Assembly (NCBI RefSeq): GCF_001904745.1
Contig: NZ_MRCD01000042.1
Coordinates: forward strand, 1 to 64,000
Origin: Calothrix sp. HK-06
GTDB lineage: Bacteria > Cyanobacteriota > Cyanobacteriia > Cyanobacteriales > Nostocaceae
Reading direction: 5' to 3'
Length of the DNA stretch: 64,000 bases
Below are positions 28,266 through 37,393 of this stretch, one piece after another. Made by a program: the position numbers and the translations under genes. The notes under the pieces were generated by a model. It saw only the letters and a list, made by a program, of their open reading frames with translations, did no database searches and was not told the origin of the DNA. The stretch's first letter is position 1. Each line of letters starts with the position of its first letter.

Positions 28266-28282
28266 ACGGATATAACGGATGG
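28252..28282. repeat. AACGGAT repeat copy overlapping a stop codon
   Basis: GGCAACGGATTATGAACGGA, then TATAACGGATGG. The TGA stop of the DUF2079 gene is inside the repeat (26-bp unit shared with 26550). The encoded end GSGNGL resembles the GSNGL that the same repeat gives inside ureC. Confidence 0.8.
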
Positions 28283-28392
28283 TTAATTTATTGTTACAAA
28301 ATTTTTCATCTTTCAAGGTGACGTGGCACTACCACAACCCACAATAACAAAAGCGATACAATATATATTATTTGAGATTATAGGAAAAATTA

Positions 28393-28794
28393 TGCAAGTC
28401 CGGTCTTGCTTCTTGCCAGCGAGAAACAAAACCAAAAGAGCCGATACACTGCGGCAAGAAAAAAGATGAGTGGTATAATGAAAAACTAACAGTTTCTCCT
28501 TTAATTGAAGACTGTGCTGAGTTTTTTAGATATACCGAAGACGGTCAAATTTTAGCAACAGAGGCTCCTAATAATAAAGAGAAAGCTAAAGTAACTATTG
28601 ATAAACTTAATTTAAATATAGACAAGCTTAAAGTTTTACGTAGCCAAGCGATAGAAGGTGCTTTAGAAGGTTTTGAAGAACTTTCTGATGTGGAAAAAGA
28701 AATATTACTCCAAGGGTTTGAGCAAACAAATGCCGATGGTGAGTACGAAGAGTTTTGCAGTACAATTGTATATATTATTAAACAATTCATTTAG
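28393..28794 (+). pseudogene. Open frame without a start codon (5'-truncated gene)
   Basis: One frame stays open from just after a TAG at about 28380 to the stop at 28792-28794. It reads about KSGLASCQRETKPKEPIHCG, then KKKDEWYNEKLTVSPLIEDC and a long acidic helical part ending STIVYIIKQFI. It contains no in-frame ATG, GTG or TTG in its first 100 codons. So either the 5' end was lost or a frameshift separates it from the ATG at 28392 in another frame. Its stop codon overlaps the stop of the minus-strand gene at 28791. The family is unknown. Confidence 0.5.
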
Positions 28795-29099
28795 ATTTGA
28801 TATCCTTGACTTTTGCCCCACTCTAGCCAAGTTTCTGCCATCTGTTTAACTTTTCCTCTTTGTTCTGGCTTTATTGGGTTTACACCAGTAATTTTATTTA
28901 ATGCTAATAACCAGTACAAAGGTTTCTTCTTAAGGTCTTGAAGTAACAAGGGTACAATTTTATTGCCCATGCTAATTATTTCTTGGTATGCAGGATGTTC
29001 AGACATGGTAGCAGTAGAGGAAATTCCTTCCACTTCAGCTTCCCACTGATTGGCAAGTATATAAAACCTATTTGATATCTCTGATGGAACTTTGCTCAT
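28791..29099 (-). CDS. Small conserved protein of unknown function
   Basis: 102 residues, predicted mostly helical: ISNRFYILANQWEAEVEGIS, then HPAYQEIISMGNKIVPLLLQ, and LLALNKITGVNPIKPEQRGK. I have the impression of a family common in cyanobacteria without assigned function, often beside poorly known small genes. The stop codon overlaps that of the open frame on the plus strand, and the start lies 2 bases downstream of the stop of the GDYxxLxY-type gene, so it is probably in that transcript. Confidence 0.7.
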   Translation of the reverse strand: MSKVPSEISNRFYILANQWEAEVEGISSTATMSEHPAYQEIISMGNKIVPLLLQDLKKKPLYWLLALNKITGVNPIKPEQRGKVKQMAETWLEWGKSQGYQI

Positions 29100-29101
29100 A
29101 G

Positions 29102-29707
29102 TTAAAAGCGGTAATTACGATTTTTTACCCACAAGCTAAGTGGAATTGCGTTACCTTGGGTATCAACTTTTGCTTCTACTACAAAAGGTTGTGGTTGTCC
29201 TGGTTTTACTTGTTGCGCTTGGGATATGTCTTTGTTGATTTTGTCTCGTTGGTCTTCGGGTAGGTAGTAGGTTTCTAGGTTGTAATTGACTGAGTTGTAT
29301 TGAGAAATGCCTTTGATGGCTACTTGGTTAGGCGCCAATGATGTGGGTTTTTCTATACTAATACGTACAGGTTTCCAAGGTGAAGGCACCGCTTTTTGTG
29401 ATGATTTCTGCTCTTGTAGTGTTATGTAAATAGTTGTGTTTTGGGCAATTGGAGCATATTTTTTGTCTTGACCAGGTGCTTTTTTAAGTACTTCATCCCA
29501 ACCTGGAAGTTTCTTTAAATTGTCTTGGCGAGAAATATCGTAACTAAGGGTTTGTGAATAACCGCGTAGTAAGTCATATGGGTCTACTGGTAAGGTTTGT
29601 AATACGACTGTTTTACCTGTTATGTGGGTGTATACTGCTTGTGCTGGGATGGAGAGAATAAAGGCTGTTTGGATAAAAAGGGGTAATGCGAATCGCCAAA
29701 TTTTCAT
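29102..29707 (-). CDS. GDYxxLxY-type exported protein
   Basis: 201 residues. An N-terminal signal or anchor helix (FALPLFIQTAFILSIPAQA) is followed by the family element TGKTVVLQTLPVDPYDLLRG and YSQTLSYDIS, the form that gives the GDYxxLxY family its name (here DPYDLLRGY). The family is usually paired with DUF2157/DUF4401 membrane proteins, and indeed a DUF2157 gene lies 86 bases upstream. I chose ATG 29707; the longer frame from 29758 starts in repeat-like sequence. Function unknown, probably at the cell envelope. Confidence 0.85.
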   Translation of the reverse strand: MKIWRFALPLFIQTAFILSIPAQAVYTHITGKTVVLQTLPVDPYDLLRGYSQTLSYDISRQDNLKKLPGWDEVLKKAPGQDKKYAPIAQNTTIYITLQEQKSSQKAVPSPWKPVRISIEKPTSLAPNQVAIKGISQYNSVNYNLETYYLPEDQRDKINKDISQAQQVKPGQPQPFVVEAKVDTQGNAIPLSLWVKNRNYRF

Positions 29708-29793
29708 AATGTTTCTTTGTGTACTTTGTGTCTTTGTGGTAAATAGTAAGGTGGGCATTGCCCACCATACAAATGCACATCTGTGACTTTGTG

Positions 29794-31215
29794 CTACGAG
29801 TTGGGGTTTGGGTTGGTTAGTCTGGTATTGCCTGTGCGACGTTCAAACCAAATTCCGGCGCCAATTACTGCGACACCACATAAAATAAATACAAATGATT
29901 TAAATAGTAATTGAGTATCGTACTCTAACATGCGGCTAATAATTTGCAATGTTAGTAATATAATTCCACCCCAATAGGCGCCTCTTTTTCCTAATTCCAG
30001 TGCTTCCTTGATTAAACAACAAGCTAATACAGCTAAAAGTAGATTGAAAGTAAAGATAGAAATTGCAGGAGCTATAACGCGAAAGTGATGTAAAACAATA
30101 ACGGCACTACTTAAAAGAATGAAGCACCCAACAAAAATGTTAGTAGCTTCAATTCGAGTATTTTGTCTAGGACGTAATAAGTTCCACCACTGCCATATTG
30201 CGATGAGTGTAAAAATAACTACATCTATTATAGGGAACCAAGCTTGTATAGAGTTCGAGGCATTAGCTTGATAATTGGACTCCCATTGCCAACGGAAGGA
30301 GTAGATATAGAAATTGATAGCAAAAAATACAAAAGTTAACGTGCGTGCGGTTGGTTGAAATCGTGGTGAGTTTGAATTTAAGAAAGAAAATGGTGAGTCG
30401 CTGTAACTCCACAATAATGCAGGTGGTAGGGCAAGTACAGTTAATCCAGCCCAAAACGGTGTATTTAAGTTGATTACATCAAAATAACGTAGATTAAATT
30501 GTAAGTTTATAACTATTGCAATTGCACTTAATCTAAAAATCCATCGTGAGCGGCATAAATAGGCCAAAGGTACAAATACCACAGCTAAAATCAGGGGCAT
30601 GTGTCGTATCATTACATGTCCCCAACTTTGATACTTCTCCCAATAATAGACTTCAGAAAGTCCTGTCCAGTAACCAATTTGTAATAGTATTAGGGCAAGT
30701 ACGGCAAGCGTTGTAATATGTAAGCTACAGGCCATCAGTACAACTGCTAAACCCCAAGCTAAATAAAGGTGATATGGAGAACCACCGATGTGGAACATTT
30801 GCGCTAATAGTCCCATATTGGCGCCTATCAGCAAGTTACCCAAAAGTATCAAACTTGTCCCGAATGTACGCTTGCGTCGTTGGGTTCTTCTTGCTGAAAT
30901 AGAAGTGGGCAACGGTTGGCGCCATAAATAGAAACCAGAAATATTAGTAGCTAAAAATAAAGTTAGTAATAATACTAATTTTATTTCGCGTGATAAAACT
31001 TGCCAATTAGCAGCTACAAACGTAATTACACCCAAAGCCAGTAATACGGCGCCTAAACCAATTAGTATAAAAACGAAACTGTCGCGTCCTTCAGCTTCGA
31101 GATTGTTAAATTCATACCTGGTAGCAAGTTGTTCGTATAAATGCTCGTCAATCAAACCTTCATCACGCCAAAGTTGCGCTTCAGTACACAACTTACGCTT
31201 AAAGTTATCACTCAT
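29794..31215 (-). CDS. DUF2157 polytopic membrane protein
   Basis: 473 residues. A soluble N-terminal domain (FKRKLCTEAQLWRDEGLIDE) with the DUF2157 helix pattern precedes about twelve hydrophobic segments, beginning with FVFILIGLGAVLLALGVITF. It heads a small minus-strand operon with the GDYxxLxY-type protein and the 102-residue protein. This pairing is frequent in bacteria and suggests one envelope complex, but no activity is known. Confidence 0.88.
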   Translation of the reverse strand: MSDNFKRKLCTEAQLWRDEGLIDEHLYEQLATRYEFNNLEAEGRDSFVFILIGLGAVLLALGVITFVAANWQVLSREIKLVLLLTLFLATNISGFYLWRQPLPTSISARRTQRRKRTFGTSLILLGNLLIGANMGLLAQMFHIGGSPYHLYLAWGLAVVLMACSLHITTLAVLALILLQIGYWTGLSEVYYWEKYQSWGHVMIRHMPLILAVVFVPLAYLCRSRWIFRLSAIAIVINLQFNLRYFDVINLNTPFWAGLTVLALPPALLWSYSDSPFSFLNSNSPRFQPTARTLTFVFFAINFYIYSFRWQWESNYQANASNSIQAWFPIIDVVIFTLIAIWQWWNLLRPRQNTRIEATNIFVGCFILLSSAVIVLHHFRVIAPAISIFTFNLLLAVLACCLIKEALELGKRGAYWGGIILLTLQIISRMLEYDTQLLFKSFVFILCGVAVIGAGIWFERRTGNTRLTNPNPNS

Positions 31216-31334
31216 GCTAGCTTCACTCCAACGCTGTTGAAAAATTTAACAGCTTATATTTGCCAGTATGAAGCCTGCTAGATTTTTAACCAAGCAGCAA
31301 TGTGACAGTTTAAATTGTTAGTTGAATTTATAAA

Positions 31335-33389
31335 TTAATTTGCTGCTGCTTCTTGATAGATAATTTCTTGGAATTGAATTACGTCTTTTTGTGGGTCAGA
31401 TAAGCTCACCTTGACAAGTAACTCTTCTCCCAACGTCACTGGACGCTTGAAGAACATTGGTAACTGTAGACCTAAATCTTCAATTAAAATCAGTGCTAAA
31501 CCGCTATCTTCGCGTAACCACATTAATACAGTAACTTCCCAAATTTCATCAGGGTTACGGCGTAAATACTCAAGTGCCCAGTAGCGATTGGTTTGCCGCT
31601 CTACCATTGTGACTTCTTGAGTAATTGTAGTCACCATTATCATTACTTCTCTAAGCTGGTCTGCGGTGAAAGGCAATACTTCTCCGCGTAAATGCGCTTT
31701 TAATTGGAAGTGGGTAAGTAAATCACTATAACGGCGAATTGGAGAAGTTGCTTGTGTGTAAGTATCTAAACCTAGACCAGCGTGACGAACTGGGGTAATA
31801 CTCATTTCACTTTTAGGCATACACCGTCGCATTGCACAAGCGCGTACAAAACCCGCAGGCAACAATATTAATTCTTCTTCTGGTGGTAATTCTGGCTGAG
31901 GCTGACCACGGAAAGGTAAAGGTATATTATTTTCTTTTCCATATCGAGCGGCTACTTCCCCGGCAACAATCATCATTTCAGCAACAAGCCGACGCGAGGG
32001 AGAATCATCTAATAAATCGATGCTAACTTCATCTCCTTTAACTTTAATCATCGCTTCGGGCATGTTAATACTAATTGCCCCTTGAGCATAACGCCATGCT
32101 TTGCGTTTCTCTGCCGCATCAGCTATGTCTTTAATTTCCGGTTCTGCTTGAACGCCTAATTGCAACATTTCGTCAACATCTTCGTAGGTCAGACGATATG
32201 TAGGTTTAATTAAGCTCGCGTGAATACAGTAATCTACAACGGCACCTGCTTCATCCAAAATAATACCAAAACTCAAAGCGCAACATTCTCTACCTTGAAC
32301 CAAACTCATTGGTCCAGTGGCTAATAATTCGGGGAACATTGGCACCATTCCCGTAGGTAAATATACGGTACTGCCGCGCCTGCGTGCTTCTAAATCTAAT
32401 TCATCTTCGGGCATCAGCCAGCGCGTTGGGTCAGCAATATGAACCCAAACACGTTCGCGTCCGTCTGGTAATCGTTCCCAACTCAAACCGTCATCAATCT
32501 CGGTGGTACTCTCATCATCGATAGTGTACACCTTGAGATGCGTTAAATTCAGACGGTCGGTGTCTTTGTCTGGTGGGATAAAATCCAAACGCTGCTGCGC
32601 CACTTCTATTACCTTTGTAGGGAACTGGATTGGAATTGACGAACGACGCAAAAATAGGTTCTCATGGGGACTCCATAAACCTAGGTCGATAAGAAGCTGA
32701 AAAGCTGCTTGGGGTGTAGCAGGGCGCCCCAATAAGTTCATCGTCTCTAGTACGGGCGCACTTGGAGGATAAGCACGCGCGACAGTTTCATAAGTTACGC
32801 CTGCTTTAGTAGTGTCAGCAAGTAGGGCTGCGTATTTTTCTAAAGCTTCAATACGGTGACGGTCATGTCGCTGCCACTCAACAGGTGTACCGTTAAGTGC
32901 TTTATCAACTCGGTCTAAAAATTCTTGCTGTCCTCTAACTTTAAGAGCTTCTACTTCCAATTGATGCTTACGCTCTGCGACCTGTGTCGTAGTTCGAGGT
33001 TCGTATGCATCTCCTTTCTGCTTAAAGTAAGTTTTGTCGTCAGACAATAACCAGTAAGCAGCATAACATTGAGAAGGTAAAGATTCTGAAAACAGTAGTT
33101 CCGCCATTTGCTTCGGGGTAACAACTTCGCCATCTTCAACGAGTAGTTCCCAAGCAACCTCCAGACTTGATGGGTCTAAGTAACCATTAACTTCTTGTAG
33201 AAACTTTGGTATCTGTGACGGTTGAAAAGTTTCCCCAGTCACTGTATAAGTAATTTGCCGAGGGGCAAGGCTGTGGGGTTGACCTCGTTCGTCGATTACA
33301 AAAACACGGGTTTTACCATCTGGTCGGTCAACTACTCCCAGACGTCGTTCTGTTCCAACCCGAAATTCTACTAGCGTCCCCTTCTCCAC
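31335..33389 (-). CDS. rnb: Ribonuclease II family exoribonuclease
   Basis: A 3'-5' hydrolytic exoribonuclease for mRNA decay. 684 residues with the RNB catalytic core: DDESTTEIDDGLSWE (metal-binding Asp cluster) near 295, VHIADPTRWLMPEDELDLEA near 315, LPTGMVPMFPELLATGPMSL, and ATSPIRRYSDLLTHFQL near 565. The N-terminal region carries a small beta domain (KGTLVEFRVGTERRLGVV). It follows rpmG and rpsR on the same strand, a neighbourhood conserved in cyanobacteria. Whether it is RNase II or RNase R by activity cannot be read; the length fits the cyanobacterial RNase II type. Confidence 0.93.
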   Translation of the reverse strand: MEKGTLVEFRVGTERRLGVVDRPDGKTRVFVIDERGQPHSLAPRQITYTVTGETFQPSQIPKFLQEVNGYLDPSSLEVAWELLVEDGEVVTPKQMAELLFSESLPSQCYAAYWLLSDDKTYFKQKGDAYEPRTTTQVAERKHQLEVEALKVRGQQEFLDRVDKALNGTPVEWQRHDRHRIEALEKYAALLADTTKAGVTYETVARAYPPSAPVLETMNLLGRPATPQAAFQLLIDLGLWSPHENLFLRRSSIPIQFPTKVIEVAQQRLDFIPPDKDTDRLNLTHLKVYTIDDESTTEIDDGLSWERLPDGRERVWVHIADPTRWLMPEDELDLEARRRGSTVYLPTGMVPMFPELLATGPMSLVQGRECCALSFGIILDEAGAVVDYCIHASLIKPTYRLTYEDVDEMLQLGVQAEPEIKDIADAAEKRKAWRYAQGAISINMPEAMIKVKGDEVSIDLLDDSPSRRLVAEMMIVAGEVAARYGKENNIPLPFRGQPQPELPPEEELILLPAGFVRACAMRRCMPKSEMSITPVRHAGLGLDTYTQATSPIRRYSDLLTHFQLKAHLRGEVLPFTADQLREVMIMVTTITQEVTMVERQTNRYWALEYLRRNPDEIWEVTVLMWLREDSGLALILIEDLGLQLPMFFKRPVTLGEELLVKVSLSDPQKDVIQFQEIIYQEAAAN

Positions 33390-33614
33390 AAGCCTTTAAG
33401 TTATAGATTTATCTTCGATAATGAATGGATTTTAAGATTTTAGATTTCAGCTTGGATTTCTGAATTATATAACTAGTATGTAATACAAAAATCCTATATC
33501 TTTTAGATTGTAGATTGTTAAACAAATAAGATTCTAGATTTTGGTAAAATTGGATACTTTGGCAAATCCATTCATTGTCAAAGACAAATCCAAACTCCAA
33601 AATCCAAAATCAGT
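33390..33614. other. Spacer between rpsR and rnb
   Basis: 225 AT-rich bases with repeated TTTAGAT/AGATTTT words (33430-33550) in both orientations that could fold, but no gene. It separates rnb from the ribosomal genes on the same strand. Confidence 0.5.
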
Positions 33615-33830
33615 TTAGCCTTCTGCGTTAATGAACGGCAATAAAGCCATAATTCGCGCGCGTTTGATTGATAACGTCAAATCACGCTGTTGCTTTGCAG
33701 TAAGTCCAGTTATACGACGTGGAAGAATTTTGCCACGCTCGGTAACAAACTTACGTAGCAAATCAACATCTTTATAATCGATTGGTTCACCGGGTTTAAT
33801 CGGTGACAGACGGCGACGATAGTAACTCAT
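33615..33830 (-). CDS. rpsR: 30S ribosomal protein S18
   Basis: 71 residues, intact: [20 protein letters not shown], then [20 protein letters not shown] and [20 protein letters not shown], the usual S18 core that binds the platform of the small subunit next to S6. It lies 16 bases after rpmG. Confidence 0.97.
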   Translation of the reverse strand: MSYYRRRLSPIKPGEPIDYKDVDLLRKFVTERGKILPRRITGLTAKQQRDLTLSIKRARIMALLPFINAEG

Positions 33831-33846
33831 TCCTACAATATGTCCT

Positions 33847-34041
33847 CTACTTAATCTCTTTGTGAGTCGTGTGCTTGTTACAGTGCGTACAGAACTTACT
33901 TAGTTCTAGACGGTTGGTTGTATTGCGACGATTTTTAGTCGTAGTATAACGCGATACACCAGGGGAACGTTTGTCAGAATTTGACCTACATTCGGTACAT
34001 TCGAGTGTCACTATAATACGGACACCTTTGCTCTTAGCCAT
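33847..34041 (-). CDS. rpmG: 50S ribosomal protein L33
   Basis: 64 residues, with the zinc-binding version: CTECRS near residue 15 and CTHCNKHT near 52, so four cysteines are present. [20 protein letters not shown] is the family core. It begins the rpmG-rpsR pair. Confidence 0.97.
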   Translation of the reverse strand: MAKSKGVRIIVTLECTECRSNSDKRSPGVSRYTTTKNRRNTTNRLELSKFCTHCNKHTTHKEIK

Positions 34042-34089
34042 AATTGTTCAAACCAACGGTAAAGCTTGAAGAGAATTTAACACAAACTC

Positions 34090-34650
34090 CTATAGTCGCA
34101 CATTGCGCCGCGTTTTTTCAACTAATCGCTTTAACTTTAGGTCAAGCGAATAGCCGCGACGCGACGAGACAACCATAGTACTAGCATAGCGGTCATGCAG
34201 TGCTTGTTGCCATTGAGTATCCGAAAACGCCGTACAGCAATCAATAGCCAGAGGAATTACTAGCAGTATAGCAGTCGGATTCCGAATAATATTACCCAAA
34301 GCAATCGACACTAAAAGGGCGCCCAAGCCAATAATAGCTTCGCGTTTAAATAAAGATAGTAAATCAGGAATAATGGGTTTTCCCAATTCGAGTACCTTCA
34401 AGTCAAAGCAGAAGCGCCCTAAACTTTGACCTTTATTGTTGTAAACTACAACGACCCGTAAAATCAACCAAGCGAGAATAAAAACCAATATTTGAACAAC
34501 TTGAACACCAATATCACCACTACCAAACACCGAACTAACCAGCCAAGCACCCAGAAAATCAACGCTCAAAGCCATCGCACGTCTAGCATAGCCAGCTTTA
34601 GGGAAATATGGCTCGTCGTCATTAGGCTTGGAATACTTTGTAATGGTCAT
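34090..34650 (-). CDS. RDD-family membrane protein
   Basis: 186 residues with three or four transmembrane helices. The RDD features are YARRAMALSVDFLGAWLVSS (Arg and Asp at the start of helix 1) and NNKGQSLGRFCFDLKVLE. Function in the family is mostly unknown; some are ion antiporters. It is divergent from moeA and the start codons are 72 bases apart. Confidence 0.85.
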   Translation of the reverse strand: MTITKYSKPNDDEPYFPKAGYARRAMALSVDFLGAWLVSSVFGSGDIGVQVVQILVFILAWLILRVVVVYNNKGQSLGRFCFDLKVLELGKPIIPDLLSLFKREAIIGLGALLVSIALGNIIRNPTAILLVIPLAIDCCTAFSDTQWQQALHDRYASTMVVSSRRGYSLDLKLKRLVEKTRRNVRL

Positions 34651-34722
34651 AATAAAGGGAAAGGTAAAAATAGTGAAATAGTTATAGTTAGCTTGTTTAT
34701 TTTTTTGATTAAATTAATCGCC

Positions 34723-35970
34723 ATGCAGTCAGTCAACGAAGCCGAAGCAATTATATACAGCTTAGTGCAACCTCTCGATAGTCAATTAGATACAGAAACT
34801 GTTGACTTACTTGAAGCAACTGGACGCATTCTAGCAAAACCCATCACCAGTGACCTCGACTTTCCCCATTGGGATAATTCGGCGATGGACGGTTACGCAG
34901 TACGCTACGAGGATGTTTCTGACTGTAATGCTGAAAATCCTGCCGTACTCTCCATTATCGAAGAAATACCTGCTGGCTATCAACCCAAATCAACACTACA
35001 ACCAGGACAAGCCGCGCGTATCTTTACAGGCGCCGTCATTCCAGCAGGCGCCGATACAATAGTTATGCAGGAAGTTACACAGCGTGAAGGCAACCAAGTT
35101 TTTATCTTTGCGGCGCCTAAACCTAAAGAATTCATTAGAAAAAAAGCATCATATTATCAAGCAGGGAATGAATTATTACCCGCAGGAATTATACTCAATG
35201 CTCCGGAAATAGCTGTATTAGCTGCCGCGCAATGCAACCAGCTATATGTTTACCGCAAAATAAAAGTAGCAATATTATCAACAGGAAATGAATTAGTCAC
35301 AGTAGATAAAACTTTACAACCAGGGCAAATAGTTGATTCCAATAACTACGCATTAATAGCTAACGTACAACAACTAGGCGCCGAACCAATATCATATGGC
35401 ATCGTGCCCGATGATGAAAAAATATTAAAAGCGACTATCGAAAAAGCTGTTAGCAAAAGTTCTGGGGGCGCCGATATTATAATTTCATCTGGTGGAGTAT
35501 CAGTAGGTGAATACGACTATGTAGACAAAATTTTAGAATCACTAGGTGGAAAACTTCACATTCGCAGCGTTGCCATGAAACCAGGTAAACCCCTAACAGT
35601 CGCAGCATTTCCTGACAATAAAATATACTTCGGTTTACCAGGAAACCCAGCATCAGCATTAGTCACATTTTGGCGATTTGTACAACCAACCATCAAAAAA
35701 CTATCTGGACTCGCATCCGGTTGGCAACCCGCAATTATAAAAGCAAAAGTATCAAACGAACTACGTTCCGACGGCAAACGCGAAACATATATTTGGGGAA
35801 AATTAAAACTTATAAATGGAGAATACGAATTTGAAATAGCAGGAGGCAATCAAGTCTCAGGAAACTTAATTAACCTAGCACAAACCAACGGCCTAGCAAT
35901 TTTACCAGAAGCAACCAAATCAATTTTGCCCGGACAACAAGTAAACGTATTAATCGTAGGAGCCGGTTAA
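34723..35970 (+). CDS. moeA: Molybdopterin molybdenumtransferase
   Basis: Inserts molybdate into adenylated molybdopterin, the last step of molybdenum cofactor synthesis. 415 residues: FPHWDNSAMDGYAVRYEDV near 45, IFTGAVIPAGADTIVMQE near 100, ILSTGNELVTVDKTLQPGQI near 185, ISSGGVSVGEYDYV near 262 and KPGKPLTVAAF near 290. The true start is ATG 34723; a longer frame from 34492 overlaps the RDD gene and adds nothing conserved. In the window the possible client is the sulfite-oxidase-fold protein at 58.2 kb. A small gene follows after 3 bases. Confidence 0.95.
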   Translation: MQSVNEAEAIIYSLVQPLDSQLDTETVDLLEATGRILAKPITSDLDFPHWDNSAMDGYAVRYEDVSDCNAENPAVLSIIEEIPAGYQPKSTLQPGQAARIFTGAVIPAGADTIVMQEVTQREGNQVFIFAAPKPKEFIRKKASYYQAGNELLPAGIILNAPEIAVLAAAQCNQLYVYRKIKVAILSTGNELVTVDKTLQPGQIVDSNNYALIANVQQLGAEPISYGIVPDDEKILKATIEKAVSKSSGGADIIISSGGVSVGEYDYVDKILESLGGKLHIRSVAMKPGKPLTVAAFPDNKIYFGLPGNPASALVTFWRFVQPTIKKLSGLASGWQPAIIKAKVSNELRSDGKRETYIWGKLKLINGEYEFEIAGGNQVSGNLINLAQTNGLAILPEATKSILPGQQVNVLIVGAG

Positions 35971-35973
35971 CTA

Positions 35974-36321
35974 ATGCATAAGGTTTCAGAGCAGACAGTA
36001 CAAATTACACAGAAACACGCCTTGCAATCACTTGAGCATGGTAAATTGGTAGAAGAAGTTGGTAAGCGACTGCAAAACGACAGTCAAATCGAGCCGAAAG
36101 TCGGTCAAAGCATTGAAGCATCTGGAAAAACTATTCAGGAAAACGCCCAAGAATTTTTGGAAAAGTCGCAGGAATTAGCATCCGATGCCTCAACACAGGT
36201 GTTTGTAGAATCTGTACAGGCGCATATAAACGCTAATCAAAGCCACATTGCTGCTGTTAAAGAGTTTCAAAAAGGATTACAGGCGCCGTATAATGAGGTA
36301 AAGAAATACTGTCAGTCATAA
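35974..36321 (+). CDS. Helical 115-residue protein, copy 1 of a duplicated pair
   Basis: I do not recognise the family. The sequence is a helix-rich, Gln- and Glu-rich protein (EHGKLVEEVGKRLQNDSQIE, then IEASGKTIQENAQEFLEKSQ). A second copy at 37394 is about 87% identical by eye. It lies 3 bases after moeA, so it is probably cotranscribed. No signal peptide, no membrane segment, one Cys at the end (KKYCQS). Its role is unknown. Confidence 0.7.
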   Translation: MHKVSEQTVQITQKHALQSLEHGKLVEEVGKRLQNDSQIEPKVGQSIEASGKTIQENAQEFLEKSQELASDASTQVFVESVQAHINANQSHIAAVKEFQKGLQAPYNEVKKYCQS

Positions 36322-36505
36322 GCAATTTTATCTGACTTGTGAGAATCATAAGCTTAGAATCCTTGTTTCTTCAATAAAGCGGAATTATATATGTTGGGTG
36401 GATAAACTCATTCTGAAGCGCTTCTTAATTTTTATAATTTATCCACACCTTTATAATTTGTTTCTCCTATGATATATATTATTGTTAAAATAAAGCTATA
36501 AACTT

Positions 36506-36781
36506 ATGTCTCGACAAGTGCAATACGTTACAAACCCAGCAGGAGAACGGGTAGGTGTATTGTTGGATTTAGAAACTTATCAAAATCTAACAAACTTCTC
36601 GCCGAATGATAAAGAAATTTTAACTGGTATGAGTGTTGAAGAGCTACAAGCATTAGCAGAAAGTGAGCTATCTCTAAAAGCACAAAATAAATTAAATGAT
36701 TTGCTCGCACGAAACAAGGAAAACGAGCTATCTCTAGAAGAAACTGCTAGTCTAGACAATTTGCTAGTACAGATTGACTAA
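36506..36781 (+). CDS. Antitoxin-like protein preceding an HNH gene
   Basis: 91 residues. An N-terminal strand-rich part (VQYVTNPAGERVGVLLDLET) resembles antitoxin-type dimerisation domains. The C-terminal part holds two direct repeats of about 18 residues, ELSLKAQNKLNDLLARNKEN and ELSLEETASLDNLL, which are also repeated in the DNA. It ends 65 bases before the HNH gene and probably shares its transcript. The pairing suggests a toxin-antitoxin-like or regulatory pair, not shown. Confidence 0.65.
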   Translation: MSRQVQYVTNPAGERVGVLLDLETYQNLTNFSPNDKEILTGMSVEELQALAESELSLKAQNKLNDLLARNKENELSLEETASLDNLLVQID

Positions 36782-36846
36782 CTTAATATTATCAAGACTA
36801 GAGCTAGGTATACCTTACATAAACTTCAAAATCAAATGAAATTATT

Positions 36847-37272
36847 GTGAGCGTATATATTCCATTTGAGTTACAAAAAGAAATTCGTGCTAAGTTTGGC
36901 GACTGTTGTGCTTATTGCCTGACTGCGGAATTTTTAATAGCTACGACATATGAGTTTGAACACATCAGACCTCGTTCTCCTGGTGGGGAAACAAATTTTA
37001 ACAATATTTGTTTGGCTTGTCCTTCTTGTAATCGCTATAAAGCTTCACGTCAAACAGGTTTTGATGAAGAACAAGGGCAAGAAGTTGCTTTATTTCATCC
37101 CCAACAACAATTATGGGAAGAACATTTTACTTGGAACGAAGATTGTACAGAAATTATAGGGATTACAGAGATTGGTCGAGCAACAATTACCGTATTAAAA
37201 ATGAACCGTCTACAATTAAAACGTATACGTAAAATGTGGGTAAAAATGGGAGAACATCCTCCAAATATCTAA
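36847..37272 (+). CDS. HNH endonuclease family protein
   Basis: 141 residues with GTG start. Zinc-binding Cys pairs CAYC (21-24) and CPSC (58-61) bracket the HNH core, where His39 (EFEHIRPRS) and Asn near 50 are the expected metal and catalytic positions. So the active site is complete. The remainder (LKMNRLQLKRIRKMWVKM) is basic and may bind DNA. It follows the antitoxin-like gene and lies between two nearly identical flanking genes. A 3' fragment of the same gene is present at 43641. Confidence 0.8.
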   Translation: MSVYIPFELQKEIRAKFGDCCAYCLTAEFLIATTYEFEHIRPRSPGGETNFNNICLACPSCNRYKASRQTGFDEEQGQEVALFHPQQQLWEEHFTWNEDCTEIIGITEIGRATITVLKMNRLQLKRIRKMWVKMGEHPPNI

Positions 37273-37393
37273 AGGTTCGTTTCTACAGTTAGCTGAAACT
37301 GGTATCTACTAAAATACGCACATAGTTAGATGAGGAAAAAAGTATAAAGAAGTTATCAACTTAATATGTGTTAGTTTTTGAGAGCATCGGGAA

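Noticed and set aside
34492-34722. Extended N terminus of moeA
   Set aside because: The 77 extra residues overlap the RDD gene on the other strand and are not MoeA-like. MQSVNEAEAII at 34723 is the normal start.
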